Source: Muribaculaceae bacterium (GTDB lineage Bacteria > Bacteroidota > Bacteroidia > Bacteroidales > Muribaculaceae). From it: DNA of 64,000 bases. The stretch is taken from contig JAFTRI010000023.1 of NCBI GenBank assembly GCA_017462345.1, forward strand, positions 62,001-126,000. Direction: 5' to 3'. The notes beneath the pieces are model-generated. The model made no database searches. It saw nothing but the letters and a program-made list of their open reading frames with translations, and was not told where the DNA came from. Below, piece by piece: positions 34,892-43,662 of the stretch. Numbering within the stretch: position 1 is the first letter of the stretch; every line of letters begins with the position of its first letter. The position numbers and the translations under genes are program-made.

Positions 34892-37800
34892 TTACTGGTA
34901 GTTGTAGTCATATTTGCGAATGAAGTACCGGTTGTAATCAGTCTCCTCCAATAACCGCCCCCAGTCATCGTACGTGAAATACATGACACTGCCATCTGAA
35001 CCGGTAGCAGAGGAAATCCCCAATATCCAATGATAGGTCATGGTCGTAATATCGTACATCGGCAAAGCCAAACGCAGTGCCGAAAATAATGTTGCGAGAT
35101 AGTCATATCCTGTTGTTTCAGATGAAATGAGATGGTCGGGATGCTTGCCAATTGTTGCCAATGCAGAAACGAGCGATTTGTATGGCAAACCTTTTACCTC
35201 CACAATCGGATACAAGCCGCGATAGCCCCACAGGTACGACGCCAGGACCTCTTCCCGAAACCTTATCTCGACCAGATTGCCGTAAGCATCATAGCTGTAT
35301 GTATATTCAGGTTCAGAAATGATGTCAAGCAGGTTGACGGATGCCGTTTTTTCACCGAGATTGTACCACATTGCCGATTCTCCGCTACAACCCAGCCTGT
35401 ATGTAGCTTTGAGCAGATTGCTGCCATCATGGTATTCCATTCGCTTGGCATCGGTAATGATTCCTCCGACAACGGTCACTTCTGTTTCCGGGAAATCGAG
35501 GCAGATTCCGCTGCCGGTAGTCTTGTATGTATAGAAAACCTGTTTTGATTCTCCATTTGATGCTGTTATTGTTTTTGACCTGACCGTTTGAGAGTCAATT
35601 TTGTCACTGTACCGGTCATAGAAATAGCTGTATTCAGTAACCGTTTCATTCACGCCCGAGGCTACAAGAGTCTCCCTTTTGAGCATCTTATTATACGGAA
35701 TCAGCGAGTATTTCCCGATACAATAATCATTGCTTAATGCCATGGGATTAAAATCACCTACCCGAAACAAGTCGGTGGTAAACTCACTCAATTCTGTGGG
35801 TTCATATATATTATACTCATAGCTTACACTTTCCGATGATGTCATTGAAGTCGAGATATAATAGTTCTTTTGCATAAGGTTTCCACGCCTGTGGGCAAGC
35901 GATGTCCACATTTGAGTGCCGGTGGCCTGGTAATCACGGAACTCCGTGGAATTATAGTCTTGTTTGTCATAACTCTTTTGCGTTGAATATCTGTAATATA
36001 TCTTATGGGTGTTTTGTGGCATTCCCGATGTTTGGTCTACCATCTGTAGACATTCGGTTACTGAAGAATACTCCACTCCTACATTTCCTACCGGAACATT
36101 ATATAGTCCATGGGAGTGGATTCCGGTAACCACGGCATTTTCATATCCCAATGTATTCAGGCTCGGGCACGTGATATAGTAGCGTGACTCATAATCGGGA
36201 AGCGTTGGAACAACACCGCTTGACACAGCCGGATCTTCACTGTCATACAGATATTGTTTTATTATCGGTATTGAATCTTCATCTGCATACGATTTTATCT
36301 GCGAAATGCGCACCCCTCCCCAATAGTCCTTGTTTGTCGTAGTCGTACCCGTACTGCCGGTATATGATGATAACGTAAGGAATATTCGTCCGCAATCGGC
36401 ATCGGCATAACGGAACTCCCGTTCAATTTGCTCCTCGGCATACATGACATCGGTGGGGTAATGCAACTCTATATCGTATGATCCTGACGACAGGTTCACT
36501 TTCACCGGTTCGTTGCCGTATCTTGTCTCAATAGTGTTCTTGTCAAGGAAAAACACATAGTCATACCCGACAGCCTGAGTGTCCTTGTTTTTGAACGTAA
36601 CCGCCGGATAATTGTACAGATACCCAGTCCCCTCGTCATACACATGGGAATGTTCATATTCAGTGGTCATCAATATTTGGGGATTAAAATTGAAATACTT
36701 TGTCATGTCAAGATATACAAACGTTCCGCCCGAAACTTTATAATCCGTGATTTTGAGTTTACGCACACCGCTTTCTTCCAATAGCCCCACCAAAGTGTCG
36801 GTTTTTATCTTGGAAACCGTGTTGGTTGTATGAGACTTCACCTCCACATCCCCGACACTGCCATACTCATGGGATTCCCATATAAATTCGGTTTTCCCTC
36901 CGGTAGGATAATTGATACTTTTAAGGCAGCCGGTCATGGCAACATCCGGAGCGACACCCCTGTCTACTGCATATACTGGAGATAATCCGGCATTATCCGT
37001 CTTCCCATTGTAATATCCACAGAACTCCTGTGCATAAAAATCAAGTGGTAATTCCGCATCATAGTAGGAAAATGAGTACCGGTTGCCATATCCGTCAGTT
37101 ACACCGGTTAGTACCTGTGTGTCATCAGCAATTTTATAACCAGAATCATCGGCATACTTGTTATATTCAAACTCTATCACCCTTAACACCTCCGACATCT
37201 CATCATTGGCTGTTATCTGCATTCTTACTACTTGGTCATATTTTTCTGTCCCATAGATGAATTTTACTGTAATCGATGTGCTGTGAATAGATGTAAGCCG
37301 GTGAGGATAATATGTTATCTGTCCCCGCGATAAAACATTGTCCGGAATGAAGACGTCAAGCTCGTTGTTATCGATTTCATAAACCGTTTCACCATAACCG
37401 GTCGTCCTTTTCTTTTGTCCAACCGAATCATATTTAAATATTATACTGTCGTTATGGATATTTTTTATTTTGGTAAGATGCCATGCCGATGTGTAGTAAA
37501 CAGAATCATTGAGCAATGACTCAGGTGAACCGTAGTAATACACATATTTTGTCTGCTCCTGACCGTTGAAATAATATTTTGTCCCCTTTGCGTCGGTAAC
37601 GATAAATTCCGGAGGATAACTGCTTATTACCGGTGACGAGGATATGGTTACCGGTACAGGGCTGCTTAACACTATCTCGCGGGAATCATTGTATATGAAT
37701 GTACCGTTTATCCCTTGACAACTGACCTTGAAAATATCATTTGCCATGTCAGCCTTACCCTCATTGTACGCAACACTATATTCTTGTTGCATTGACCGGT

Positions 37801-38263
37801 AGTTTCTGTAGTAATTGATGTCGCCTGGATCATAGTCGGCTATCGTGTTTCGTGCAAATTCCCGTAGGAGCCTGTCTTTTTCCGTAGCATTGAACAACCC
37901 TTTTACTCCCGATTGGTTCATTTCATCGGGATGACCATAGACATTACGGCAAATCACGCCTCCCGCATGCAACACCCATCCCAATCCCACATTCCCTTCC
38001 CGTTCGTCTACCCTGATACCGCCGCCTTGATATTGCAGAATAACCGGAACCGACAACGCCCCCTCCCTGACTGTATATATGGGTAATGATATGTCCGGAA
38101 TGCCTTTGAAGTAGTCAATGGGAAAGTCTATCGCCTTTACCAAAGATGCGACCTCGGGAGATGGTGGAATCACCGAATAGTCACGAGGTGCATACGTCGT
38201 TTCCGCCGATAATGACGATGTGACTGCCGCCACAGCTAAAATTACTGAAAGGAGAGGTTTCAT
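34892..38263 (-). CDS. RHS/YD-repeat family secreted protein without toxin tip
   Basis: The 1123-residue protein has a signal peptide (1-20). An opening domain typical of Bacteroidota RHS-related proteins follows: GIPDISLPIYTVREGALSVP, then GGIRVDEREGNVGLGWVLHA. There are about 800 residues of beta-strand repeats (FKYDSVGQ, FEYNKYADDS, YSYDAYGNLVEIRF). The C-terminus, FTYDDWGRLLEETDY then KYDYNYQ, ends right after a YD repeat, with no variable tip. This is a known Bacteroidota type often found with DUF6443-RHS proteins. It probably forms part of a hollow RHS-like shell or surface filament. Start codon and signal peptide agree. It lies 6 bp after the 64-codon gene and 17 bp before the tail protein. 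Confidence 0.82.
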   Translation of the reverse strand: MKPLLSVILAVAAVTSSLSAETTYAPRDYSVIPPSPEVASLVKAIDFPIDYFKGIPDISLPIYTVREGALSVPVILQYQGGGIRVDEREGNVGLGWVLHAGGVICRNVYGHPDEMNQSGVKGLFNATEKDRLLREFARNTIADYDPGDINYYRNYRSMQQEYSVAYNEGKADMANDIFKVSCQGINGTFIYNDSREIVLSSPVPVTISSSPVISSYPPEFIVTDAKGTKYYFNGQEQTKYVYYYGSPESLLNDSVYYTSAWHLTKIKNIHNDSIIFKYDSVGQKKRTTGYGETVYEIDNNELDVFIPDNVLSRGQITYYPHRLTSIHSTSITVKFIYGTEKYDQVVRMQITANDEMSEVLRVIEFEYNKYADDSGYKIADDTQVLTGVTDGYGNRYSFSYYDAELPLDFYAQEFCGYYNGKTDNAGLSPVYAVDRGVAPDVAMTGCLKSINYPTGGKTEFIWESHEYGSVGDVEVKSHTTNTVSKIKTDTLVGLLEESGVRKLKITDYKVSGGTFVYLDMTKYFNFNPQILMTTEYEHSHVYDEGTGYLYNYPAVTFKNKDTQAVGYDYVFFLDKNTIETRYGNEPVKVNLSSGSYDIELHYPTDVMYAEEQIEREFRYADADCGRIFLTLSSYTGSTGTTTTNKDYWGGVRISQIKSYADEDSIPIIKQYLYDSEDPAVSSGVVPTLPDYESRYYITCPSLNTLGYENAVVTGIHSHGLYNVPVGNVGVEYSSVTECLQMVDQTSGMPQNTHKIYYRYSTQKSYDKQDYNSTEFRDYQATGTQMWTSLAHRRGNLMQKNYYISTSMTSSESVSYEYNIYEPTELSEFTTDLFRVGDFNPMALSNDYCIGKYSLIPYNKMLKRETLVASGVNETVTEYSYFYDRYSDKIDSQTVRSKTITASNGESKQVFYTYKTTGSGICLDFPETEVTVVGGIITDAKRMEYHDGSNLLKATYRLGCSGESAMWYNLGEKTASVNLLDIISEPEYTYSYDAYGNLVEIRFREEVLASYLWGYRGLYPIVEVKGLPYKSLVSALATIGKHPDHLISSETTGYDYLATLFSALRLALPMYDITTMTYHWILGISSATGSDGSVMYFTYDDWGRLLEETDYNRYFIRKYDYNYQ

Positions 38264-38269
38264 GGCTTA

Positions 38270-38464
38270 TTATTGTTTAGTTAAGTTTTCGTGGGTGGCG
38301 AGGTAGTCGACGAGGGCGGCTCCGTTCTCCCCCTCACCTATCTTGCCGAGGGCTTCGGTCAACGCATCCATGAACGGGTCATTGCCCGGGTAGACGTTAC
38401 CGTCTCTGTCATAGAACCCGTACCTTTCTTCTCTATCCATACTCCTGTCATTTTTATCGTACAT
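38270..38464 (-). CDS. Small acidic protein of unknown function between immunity and RHS-like genes
   Basis: The 64-residue product is acidic and soluble, with no signal peptide. The first half has MYDKNDRSMDREERYGFYDR followed by DGNVYPGNDP; the second half, DALTEALGKIGEGENGAALV, looks helical. I do not recognise it. It is tightly placed: 8 bp after the putative immunity gene and 6 bp before the second RHS-family gene, same strand. Its GC-rich codons resemble the RHS genes and not the AT-rich immunity gene. That suggests it belongs to the permanent backbone of the locus and not to the exchangeable cassette. It could also be a chance frame. Confidence 0.5.
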   Translation of the reverse strand: MYDKNDRSMDREERYGFYDRDGNVYPGNDPFMDALTEALGKIGEGENGAALVDYLATHENLTKQ

Positions 38465-38472
38465 TAACGAAT

Positions 38473-38988
38473 TTATTTCTTTACCCGATTATCATAGGAT
38501 TCCACAAACTGTATGGGTTCATTATTTATCCACCGTATACACCATGCTCTATGAAACAAATCACTTAATGTTAGCACAAATAAACCGTTTTTTTTAACTG
38601 CTGTAACCTTTATGCGTTTTTTTTTCTTTACAAATATTCCATTAGTCTCTTTTTCAATCGAATATCTGTGATTGTTATACTCTAAGTTATAATATGATTC
38701 ATGTTTCGGCGTATCGACTTCAATAATACTAATCTCCAATGTATCTGTCTTCTCTAATGATAAGGAAAAAGCATCTTTCCCGTTTTTTTTAATTACCATA
38801 ATCCGATATATTTTCTTGCTGTCATGTTCTCCTATCTGGGACATTATAAGCGAATCTATTTGCTCAAAAAACAATGAATCTATGATTTCCACCGAATAGG
38901 AATCCATAATAACTGTCTCATTTTTTTTCCTGGCACTGATAGCAATTGAGATTAGCAGTACTACTATCATAAAAACATACTTCTTCAT
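38473..38988 (-). CDS. Putative immunity protein for the JAB-like toxin, exported
   Basis: The 171-residue protein begins with a signal peptide (KKYVFMIVVLLISIAISA), so it is predicted to be periplasmic. The mature part is rich in Lys, Ile, Glu and Ser and has no family I recognise. It starts 4 bp after the stop codon of the toxin-bearing RHS gene. That is the usual place for an immunity gene, and it shares the AT-rich composition of the toxin tip. ATG 38988 is used; a TTG frame extension would overlap the toxin gene. If it is the immunity protein, an exported form would fit a toxin that arrives through the outer membrane. An unrelated small secreted protein is the alternative. Confidence 0.65.
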   Translation of the reverse strand: MKKYVFMIVVLLISIAISARKKNETVIMDSYSVEIIDSLFFEQIDSLIMSQIGEHDSKKIYRIMVIKKNGKDAFSLSLEKTDTLEISIIEVDTPKHESYYNLEYNNHRYSIEKETNGIFVKKKKRIKVTAVKKNGLFVLTLSDLFHRAWCIRWINNEPIQFVESYDNRVKK

Positions 38989-38992
38989 ATCA

Positions 38993-41900
38993 TTAGAACT
39001 CAAAATAATTTCGTTTCGGTACGTGATATATCATGAATTTTGGAGGGAGTAATTTATTCTCGGCTTGATTTTTTTTGACTTGCTTCTTAAATTCATTGTC
39101 ACTTTTGCCTGAGTAATCCGAAACAGGGTGCGAATGAATGATTTCCCTGATGGAATATCTGTTATACAATTCCGTCATGTACAGATATGATATTCCCGGC
39201 TCGCTGCCTCTTTCATGTCCTGTCGTGATATAGTTACGCCCACGGTCTCCGGGGTAGCCTGTCCGTGTCAGTCCTACCTCGACCTGCGACAGGCTTCCCG
39301 ATATGTTGTCGCTCAGGAACTCAAAAAGCCTGCTGCCGTTATCGTCACCGCGTATTATGTACACATCGTACTCTGCCGGTTCGGTATGCGACGTCTGGCT
39401 GATTACAGTCCCGTATGGGAACGTGATTGAGAGCTCATTGCCCTCAGTATCGGTCATAACCTCGTTCTGACCTGTCACCATTATGAACTTGTCCTCTTCT
39501 GTCGTCTCTTCATGTTCTTTGATATAACCACGGTCATCTATCCTCCATATATCCCGACCTGTGGGGTCGATGAATGACAGCGGGTTGGAGGCACAGTTGG
39601 CGTATGGGGTAAAGTCGGGGTATTTCTCCGAAAGGGGGTCGGGAGAGAGGAACTCCCCGAGCAGGCCGTCGAGCATCCTCGCTCCGTTATCGTGCAGGCC
39701 AACGCCGCTGTGGTCGATGAACTGCTTGCCGCCGTGCAGGCGGTCGGTCTCGGCTGTGCCCGCCCCGAGGGCATAAGGCAGTCCCGAGGGGTAGTAGCCG
39801 ATTGACTGGAGCACCTGTCCGGTCTCGTCGAGTACCGTGCGGGTGCTGCCGAGCCGGTCGCGTATGTAGTAGCGGTGGCTGACAGCGCCGTCACTAACGG
39901 TGATGTCGCTGTGGCCTGCCTCATGGTACAGTCGCCAGCGGTCATTGTTGATTCTTACGAAGTCCCCTATATGGGTATAGATGTCGGTGACACTGCGGCT
40001 GCGCCACACCGTGTCGCCGTTCTCCTTTATCGAGGCAATGTAGATTATGGGGGCGCTGGTGGTGACGTACCGGTACAGCTCTCCGTCGCCGTGGTATTCC
40101 CATCGCAGACGGGACCCGTCGCTCATCGTTACCGATGTGGGGCGGTTGGTGCGCGGCATGTAGTTGACATTGTCTATCCCGCGCAGCCGGTCGAGGGTGC
40201 GGTTGCCGTTGGCGTCATACTCCACGGCATGGGGATAGTCGCCGGAGGGGAACTGCGGCACTTCGCCGGTGCGGCTGTCGTCGCTGACGTCATAGACCGA
40301 CCGGATGCGGTTGCCGTGCCTCACTATGGCGGCATCCTGCACTGTAGTCCCGCTGAAGCTGCGGGTAAGCTCGAGGATGTTGCCGTTGCGGTCGTAGCCG
40401 AAGCTCTCGCCAAAGCCGCCTCCGCTGCGGGTGTCGGTGGCTGACAGGAGCCTCCCGAGGGCGTCGTAGCGGTAGCTCATGGCGGTTTCTGTCATCGCTG
40501 GCGACGAGACCGGGGATGACGGGGTGCTTGTCCGCTCGGTTGCGGCGTTGAGGCTGCCGCTGTAGCTTACCGCCGCGGTGCTGTCGTTGGGGTTGGTGGT
40601 ATAGTACAGTTCCTGTGAGAACCACGGTGACTCTATCATGGTGACACGTCCTCCGGTGTCATAGCTGTATGTGACTGTTCCGGGGATGCCGGAGGCTACC
40701 GGCAGCCCGTCGCCGGGGGTGTAGCTACAGAGACGGCCTATGGCATCGTAGGTGCCACTCCATGCCACACAGGGGATGCCGCCGTCGATGGACAGGGTGG
40801 CCCGCGTTATGCGGTCGCCACGGTCACGGGTGTATTCCCACTCGGCGGTGTGGCGCTCCACGGCTTCCCCGCCGGCATAGATGCTGACGGCGGTCTTCAT
40901 CCTCTGCAGCACTCCGCGGAAGCTGTAATCGTAGTAGCGCTCATGCCCGTGGCTCTCCATCCAGTAGTCGCGGCTGCTCTCGGCGATGACCCTGCGGCGG
41001 CGGTCGTAGACAAGTGCGGTTACCATGCACGTGCCGCCATGCTTGGTCGCGGTGCCGGTAAGAAGACCGCGGGACGACGGGGGGGTGTCGGCAGGGTAGC
41101 CGCTGTCGTGGGGCAGCGCCCACCGCCAGTGGCTGTAGTCGTTGTAGAAGTATGCCTTCATGGGGATGAAGCCACTGATGCCGCAGGTGTCGGTATACAG
41201 CAGGCCTGCCTCGCTGGCGGGGGAGGGGGACTCGATGAGCATGCGGTGTCCCCACTGCTGCTGGAGTGTCTCACGGGTGGCTCCCTCCATAACAGCATAG
41301 CCCTCGACGGCAAGGTGGAAGTCGCGGGTGTACTTGTTGACGCTCCATGTGCCGGTCAAGCGCTGGTTGCCGTCCTGGGAGAATATGACGCGGTCGAGCT
41401 TGTCGTAGACGTAGTACTCAGGCTCGCTGCCGGGGCGGCGCAGCATGGTCAGGCGGTGGAACACGTCATAACGGAACGAGTGGCACAGGCGTTCCAGAAG
41501 ATCGTCGTTGCTCCCGCCCATACGGGGGAACAGGCGCTCGGCCTCGGGAGGGATGATGTGGACGAGGTTGTCGCACATGTCATAGACGTAGTAGGTGTCA
41601 TGGCGGATGCCGCTGCCGTCGAGGCGGCGGTCGAGGATCCTGTGCCCGCTGCGGTCGATGAATTCCAGCCGCTCATGGCCGTCCTCGTCGACGGTGCGGT
41701 ACACCCTCAGGGTCTTGGCACCGTAGTAGCCGTCTTCGACAAGGCCAAGTCCGTTCAGGTCGCAGCGGAACAGGCGGCACTCGCCGGCATCACCGGTGCC
41801 GTAGGCTTCCTCACGGTAGCCGGTGCCGATGCGTCCGGCAAAGAATGCTCCGGGGCGGTAGCGGGCTGTGACCCTGCCAAGGGCCGTCTGCTCGTACTCG

Positions 41901-42298
41901 GTGAGGGCGTAGGGCCTGTTGTCGCGGTAGAAGCTGACGGCCGACCGGACATAATCCTCATGCCTGACATACCGGCCGCTGCCGCCGGCAATGCCAACGG
42001 GCATCCACTGCCGGTCGGCTTTGCCGTAGATGTCGTACCCGGTCATGCTGACGATGTCCTCGCCGTTGCCGCCGCGGCCTTTGAGCACGCGCTGCACGGG
42101 GCGGCCAAGACCGTCGTAATAGTCGACCGTGACACGGGACACGGACGCATCGGCCACGGGCGTCTCAGCCGAGCCCTCGTCGGGCTCGATGACCATGACA
42201 TAGTTACGGCCGGGGCTCTGCCCCGATAGGGGGAGGATGGCCGCGGCTATAGCCACGGCCGCCATCAGGCGGGGGTGGGTCAGGAGGAGAGGGTTCAT
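38993..42298 (-). CDS. DUF6443/RHS polymorphic toxin with JAB-like toxin tip
   Basis: The 1101-residue protein has a signal peptide (about 1-26). A DUF6443-type N-terminal domain comes next (YYDGLGRPVQRVLKGRGGN), then many YD repeats (YDVFHRLTMLRRPG, YDALGRLLSATDT, YDRNGNILELT). The RHS-associated core has RDRLGSTRTVLDETGQVLQS and ends NPLSFIDPTGRD near residue 916. The last 186 residues (coordinates 39553-38996) are a separate tip matching the JAB-like toxin 1 pattern: TFPYGTVIS, LFEFLSDN, NYITTGHE, and IIHSHPVSDYSGKSD, with His1055, His1057 and Asp1067 as likely metal ligands. The core is GC-rich and the tip AT-rich. Such proteins deliver a C-terminal toxin into neighbouring cells. The adjacent downstream gene is probably its immunity gene. 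Confidence 0.88.
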   Translation of the reverse strand: MNPLLLTHPRLMAAVAIAAAILPLSGQSPGRNYVMVIEPDEGSAETPVADASVSRVTVDYYDGLGRPVQRVLKGRGGNGEDIVSMTGYDIYGKADRQWMPVGIAGGSGRYVRHEDYVRSAVSFYRDNRPYALTEYEQTALGRVTARYRPGAFFAGRIGTGYREEAYGTGDAGECRLFRCDLNGLGLVEDGYYGAKTLRVYRTVDEDGHERLEFIDRSGHRILDRRLDGSGIRHDTYYVYDMCDNLVHIIPPEAERLFPRMGGSNDDLLERLCHSFRYDVFHRLTMLRRPGSEPEYYVYDKLDRVIFSQDGNQRLTGTWSVNKYTRDFHLAVEGYAVMEGATRETLQQQWGHRMLIESPSPASEAGLLYTDTCGISGFIPMKAYFYNDYSHWRWALPHDSGYPADTPPSSRGLLTGTATKHGGTCMVTALVYDRRRRVIAESSRDYWMESHGHERYYDYSFRGVLQRMKTAVSIYAGGEAVERHTAEWEYTRDRGDRITRATLSIDGGIPCVAWSGTYDAIGRLCSYTPGDGLPVASGIPGTVTYSYDTGGRVTMIESPWFSQELYYTTNPNDSTAAVSYSGSLNAATERTSTPSSPVSSPAMTETAMSYRYDALGRLLSATDTRSGGGFGESFGYDRNGNILELTRSFSGTTVQDAAIVRHGNRIRSVYDVSDDSRTGEVPQFPSGDYPHAVEYDANGNRTLDRLRGIDNVNYMPRTNRPTSVTMSDGSRLRWEYHGDGELYRYVTTSAPIIYIASIKENGDTVWRSRSVTDIYTHIGDFVRINNDRWRLYHEAGHSDITVSDGAVSHRYYIRDRLGSTRTVLDETGQVLQSIGYYPSGLPYALGAGTAETDRLHGGKQFIDHSGVGLHDNGARMLDGLLGEFLSPDPLSEKYPDFTPYANCASNPLSFIDPTGRDIWRIDDRGYIKEHEETTEEDKFIMVTGQNEVMTDTEGNELSITFPYGTVISQTSHTEPAEYDVYIIRGDDNGSRLFEFLSDNISGSLSQVEVGLTRTGYPGDRGRNYITTGHERGSEPGISYLYMTELYNRYSIREIIHSHPVSDYSGKSDNEFKKQVKKNQAENKLLPPKFMIYHVPKRNYFEF

Positions 42299-42414
42299 GG
42301 CGGATAGGTTTTAACGTATCAACTCATACCTTTGCCCCGCAAATAAAACCTTTTATAGCCTAAAACCAAAAAAATCCACTAATTTTTAACAATAATTATT
42401 AACTTTTGGAGGGT

Positions 42415-43194
42415 CTATTCTATGAAGTGCCATGTGATTGTGCCTGTCTGCTCGGATAGGGCGTTGAGATCGACCGAAAAACGGGAATCGAGAGATGCCT
42501 GTACACAACTTTGCCGAACCGACTTATTGGCGGCAGCCGGTCCCTCTCCGCCGGCATATTCGGCACTTGTCACATGCCCCTGACGGTTTACCCGCACCCT
42601 GACGATTATCTTGCCGGATAACGACCGTGATTTTGGCGCTCCCCATGACTCGGCAGTACGGCCATTCAGGTTAAGCCCAGGCGTCCCCGACAATGCTCCT
42701 GCCGGTGCGTTACCGTCGGGAGAACCGGTCTTCCCGTTCCCGTTTGCGTCACCGCTATTGAATTTCACCCTACTGCTGATGCGCCGTGCCGCCTCTTGCC
42801 GCTTACGCTCTTCTTCACGTCGGGCAAGTTCCTCTTTTGTCGGCCCGTTATTCTCCGGTTGCTCCTCCACCCTTACTTTCATCGGGGATTCCTGTTCCGA
42901 GGCTACCGGCTGAACAGGATTGCCGGAAGCACCCTCATCGGTAAAGTCAAGTCCGCTCTCATCCACTTTATCCGGATTGGCACTTGATGCAGTTCCGGTG
43001 TCTTGCGACCCATTCGCAGCAGCCCTGCTGCCAAGCATCACGTACTCCCCGCCAAACAATATCTCGCCCTGAGTCTTCTCCTCCTTAGCGGGTGAATAAT
43101 GCAACGACACAAAGCATAACACCACAAGCAGAAGCAGATGGAAAACAATTGTAACGATCAGCGCGGCCAGGCGGTCTTTACGGAATTTTCCCAT
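42415..43194 (-). CDS. tonB: TonB-type energy transducer
   Basis: The 259-residue protein has one N-terminal membrane segment (about 12-32, AALIVTIVFHLLLLVVLCFV). A long charged, Pro- and Glu-rich spacer follows, with a Glu/Arg helix (REEERKRQEAARR). The C-terminal domain (about 190-259) fits the TonB fold: SLSGKIIVRVRVNRQGHVTS, then TITWHF. It couples the proton-driven ExbB/ExbD motor to outer-membrane receptors or, in the TolA sense, to envelope upkeep. The C-terminal sequence is closer to the short TonB-like/TolA-type proteins than to E. coli TonB. It is the last gene of pdxJ-exbB-exbD-tonB, 11 bp after exbD. Confidence 0.87.
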   Translation of the reverse strand: MGKFRKDRLAALIVTIVFHLLLLVVLCFVSLHYSPAKEEKTQGEILFGGEYVMLGSRAAANGSQDTGTASSANPDKVDESGLDFTDEGASGNPVQPVASEQESPMKVRVEEQPENNGPTKEELARREEERKRQEAARRISSRVKFNSGDANGNGKTGSPDGNAPAGALSGTPGLNLNGRTAESWGAPKSRSLSGKIIVRVRVNRQGHVTSAEYAGGEGPAAANKSVRQSCVQASLDSRFSVDLNALSEQTGTITWHFIE

Positions 43195-43205
43195 GAATAA
43201 CCCGA

Positions 43206-43631
43206 TTATCGTGGCGATGAATTTTTAGACGGCCTGGTGGCAAGCACCATCTTCAGATTATTGCGCGCCCCCATATCCAGAACCTCCACTATACGGCCAT
43301 ACGGGACCTCCTCATCGGCGTATATCGCAATGAAAGTCCCGGGATTCTCCTGCTGGGCAAGTTTCAGGAAAGCAAGTAACGCGCTTGTCCCGATGTGTTG
43401 CGGCGTCTCATCCCCAAAAGCGGCATATAGTTCCAAGTCACTGTCGATATACACGCGTGTTCCGGGCTTGATTGCCGTCTGCTCCGAACTTTGCGGCAGA
43501 TTAACCTCAAGGGCGGTAGGGAACACGTAGGTCGAGGTCACCATGAAGAAGATGAGCAACAGGAAGATAACATCAGTCATCGATGCCATCGAAAACATTG
43601 CCATCATGTCATGCTGTCTTTTCAGTGCCAT
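43206..43631 (-). CDS. exbD: ExbD/TolR-type biopolymer transport protein
   Basis: The 141-residue protein has a short cytoplasmic start and one membrane helix (about 12-34, SMASMTDVIFLLLIFFMVTS). The essential Asp is in the TDVIFLLLIFF motif. A periplasmic domain follows, with TALEVNLPQ near the helix end. It is half of the proton channel that drives TonB. Length is normal. The order exbB-exbD-tonB, with gaps of 31 and 11 bp, supports one operon. Confidence 0.93.
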   Translation of the reverse strand: MALKRQHDMMAMFSMASMTDVIFLLLIFFMVTSTYVFPTALEVNLPQSSEQTAIKPGTRVYIDSDLELYAAFGDETPQHIGTSALLAFLKLAQQENPGTFIAIYADEEVPYGRIVEVLDMGARNNLKMVLATRPSKNSSPR

Positions 43632-43662
43632 AAATTTTTCTTTTTGTGTTCCGTAACAGATT

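Noticed and set aside
40850-42229. A 459-codon open frame on the plus strand antisense to the RHS core
   Set aside because: Its product is low-complexity Ala/Val/Gly/Asp typical of GC-rich antisense DNA. The minus-strand frame has clear RHS repeats.
42325-42335. A plus-strand TACCTTTG resembling a -7 box before the RHS operon
   Set aside because: It points toward tonB sequence on the wrong strand and no plus-strand gene follows. Taken as chance.
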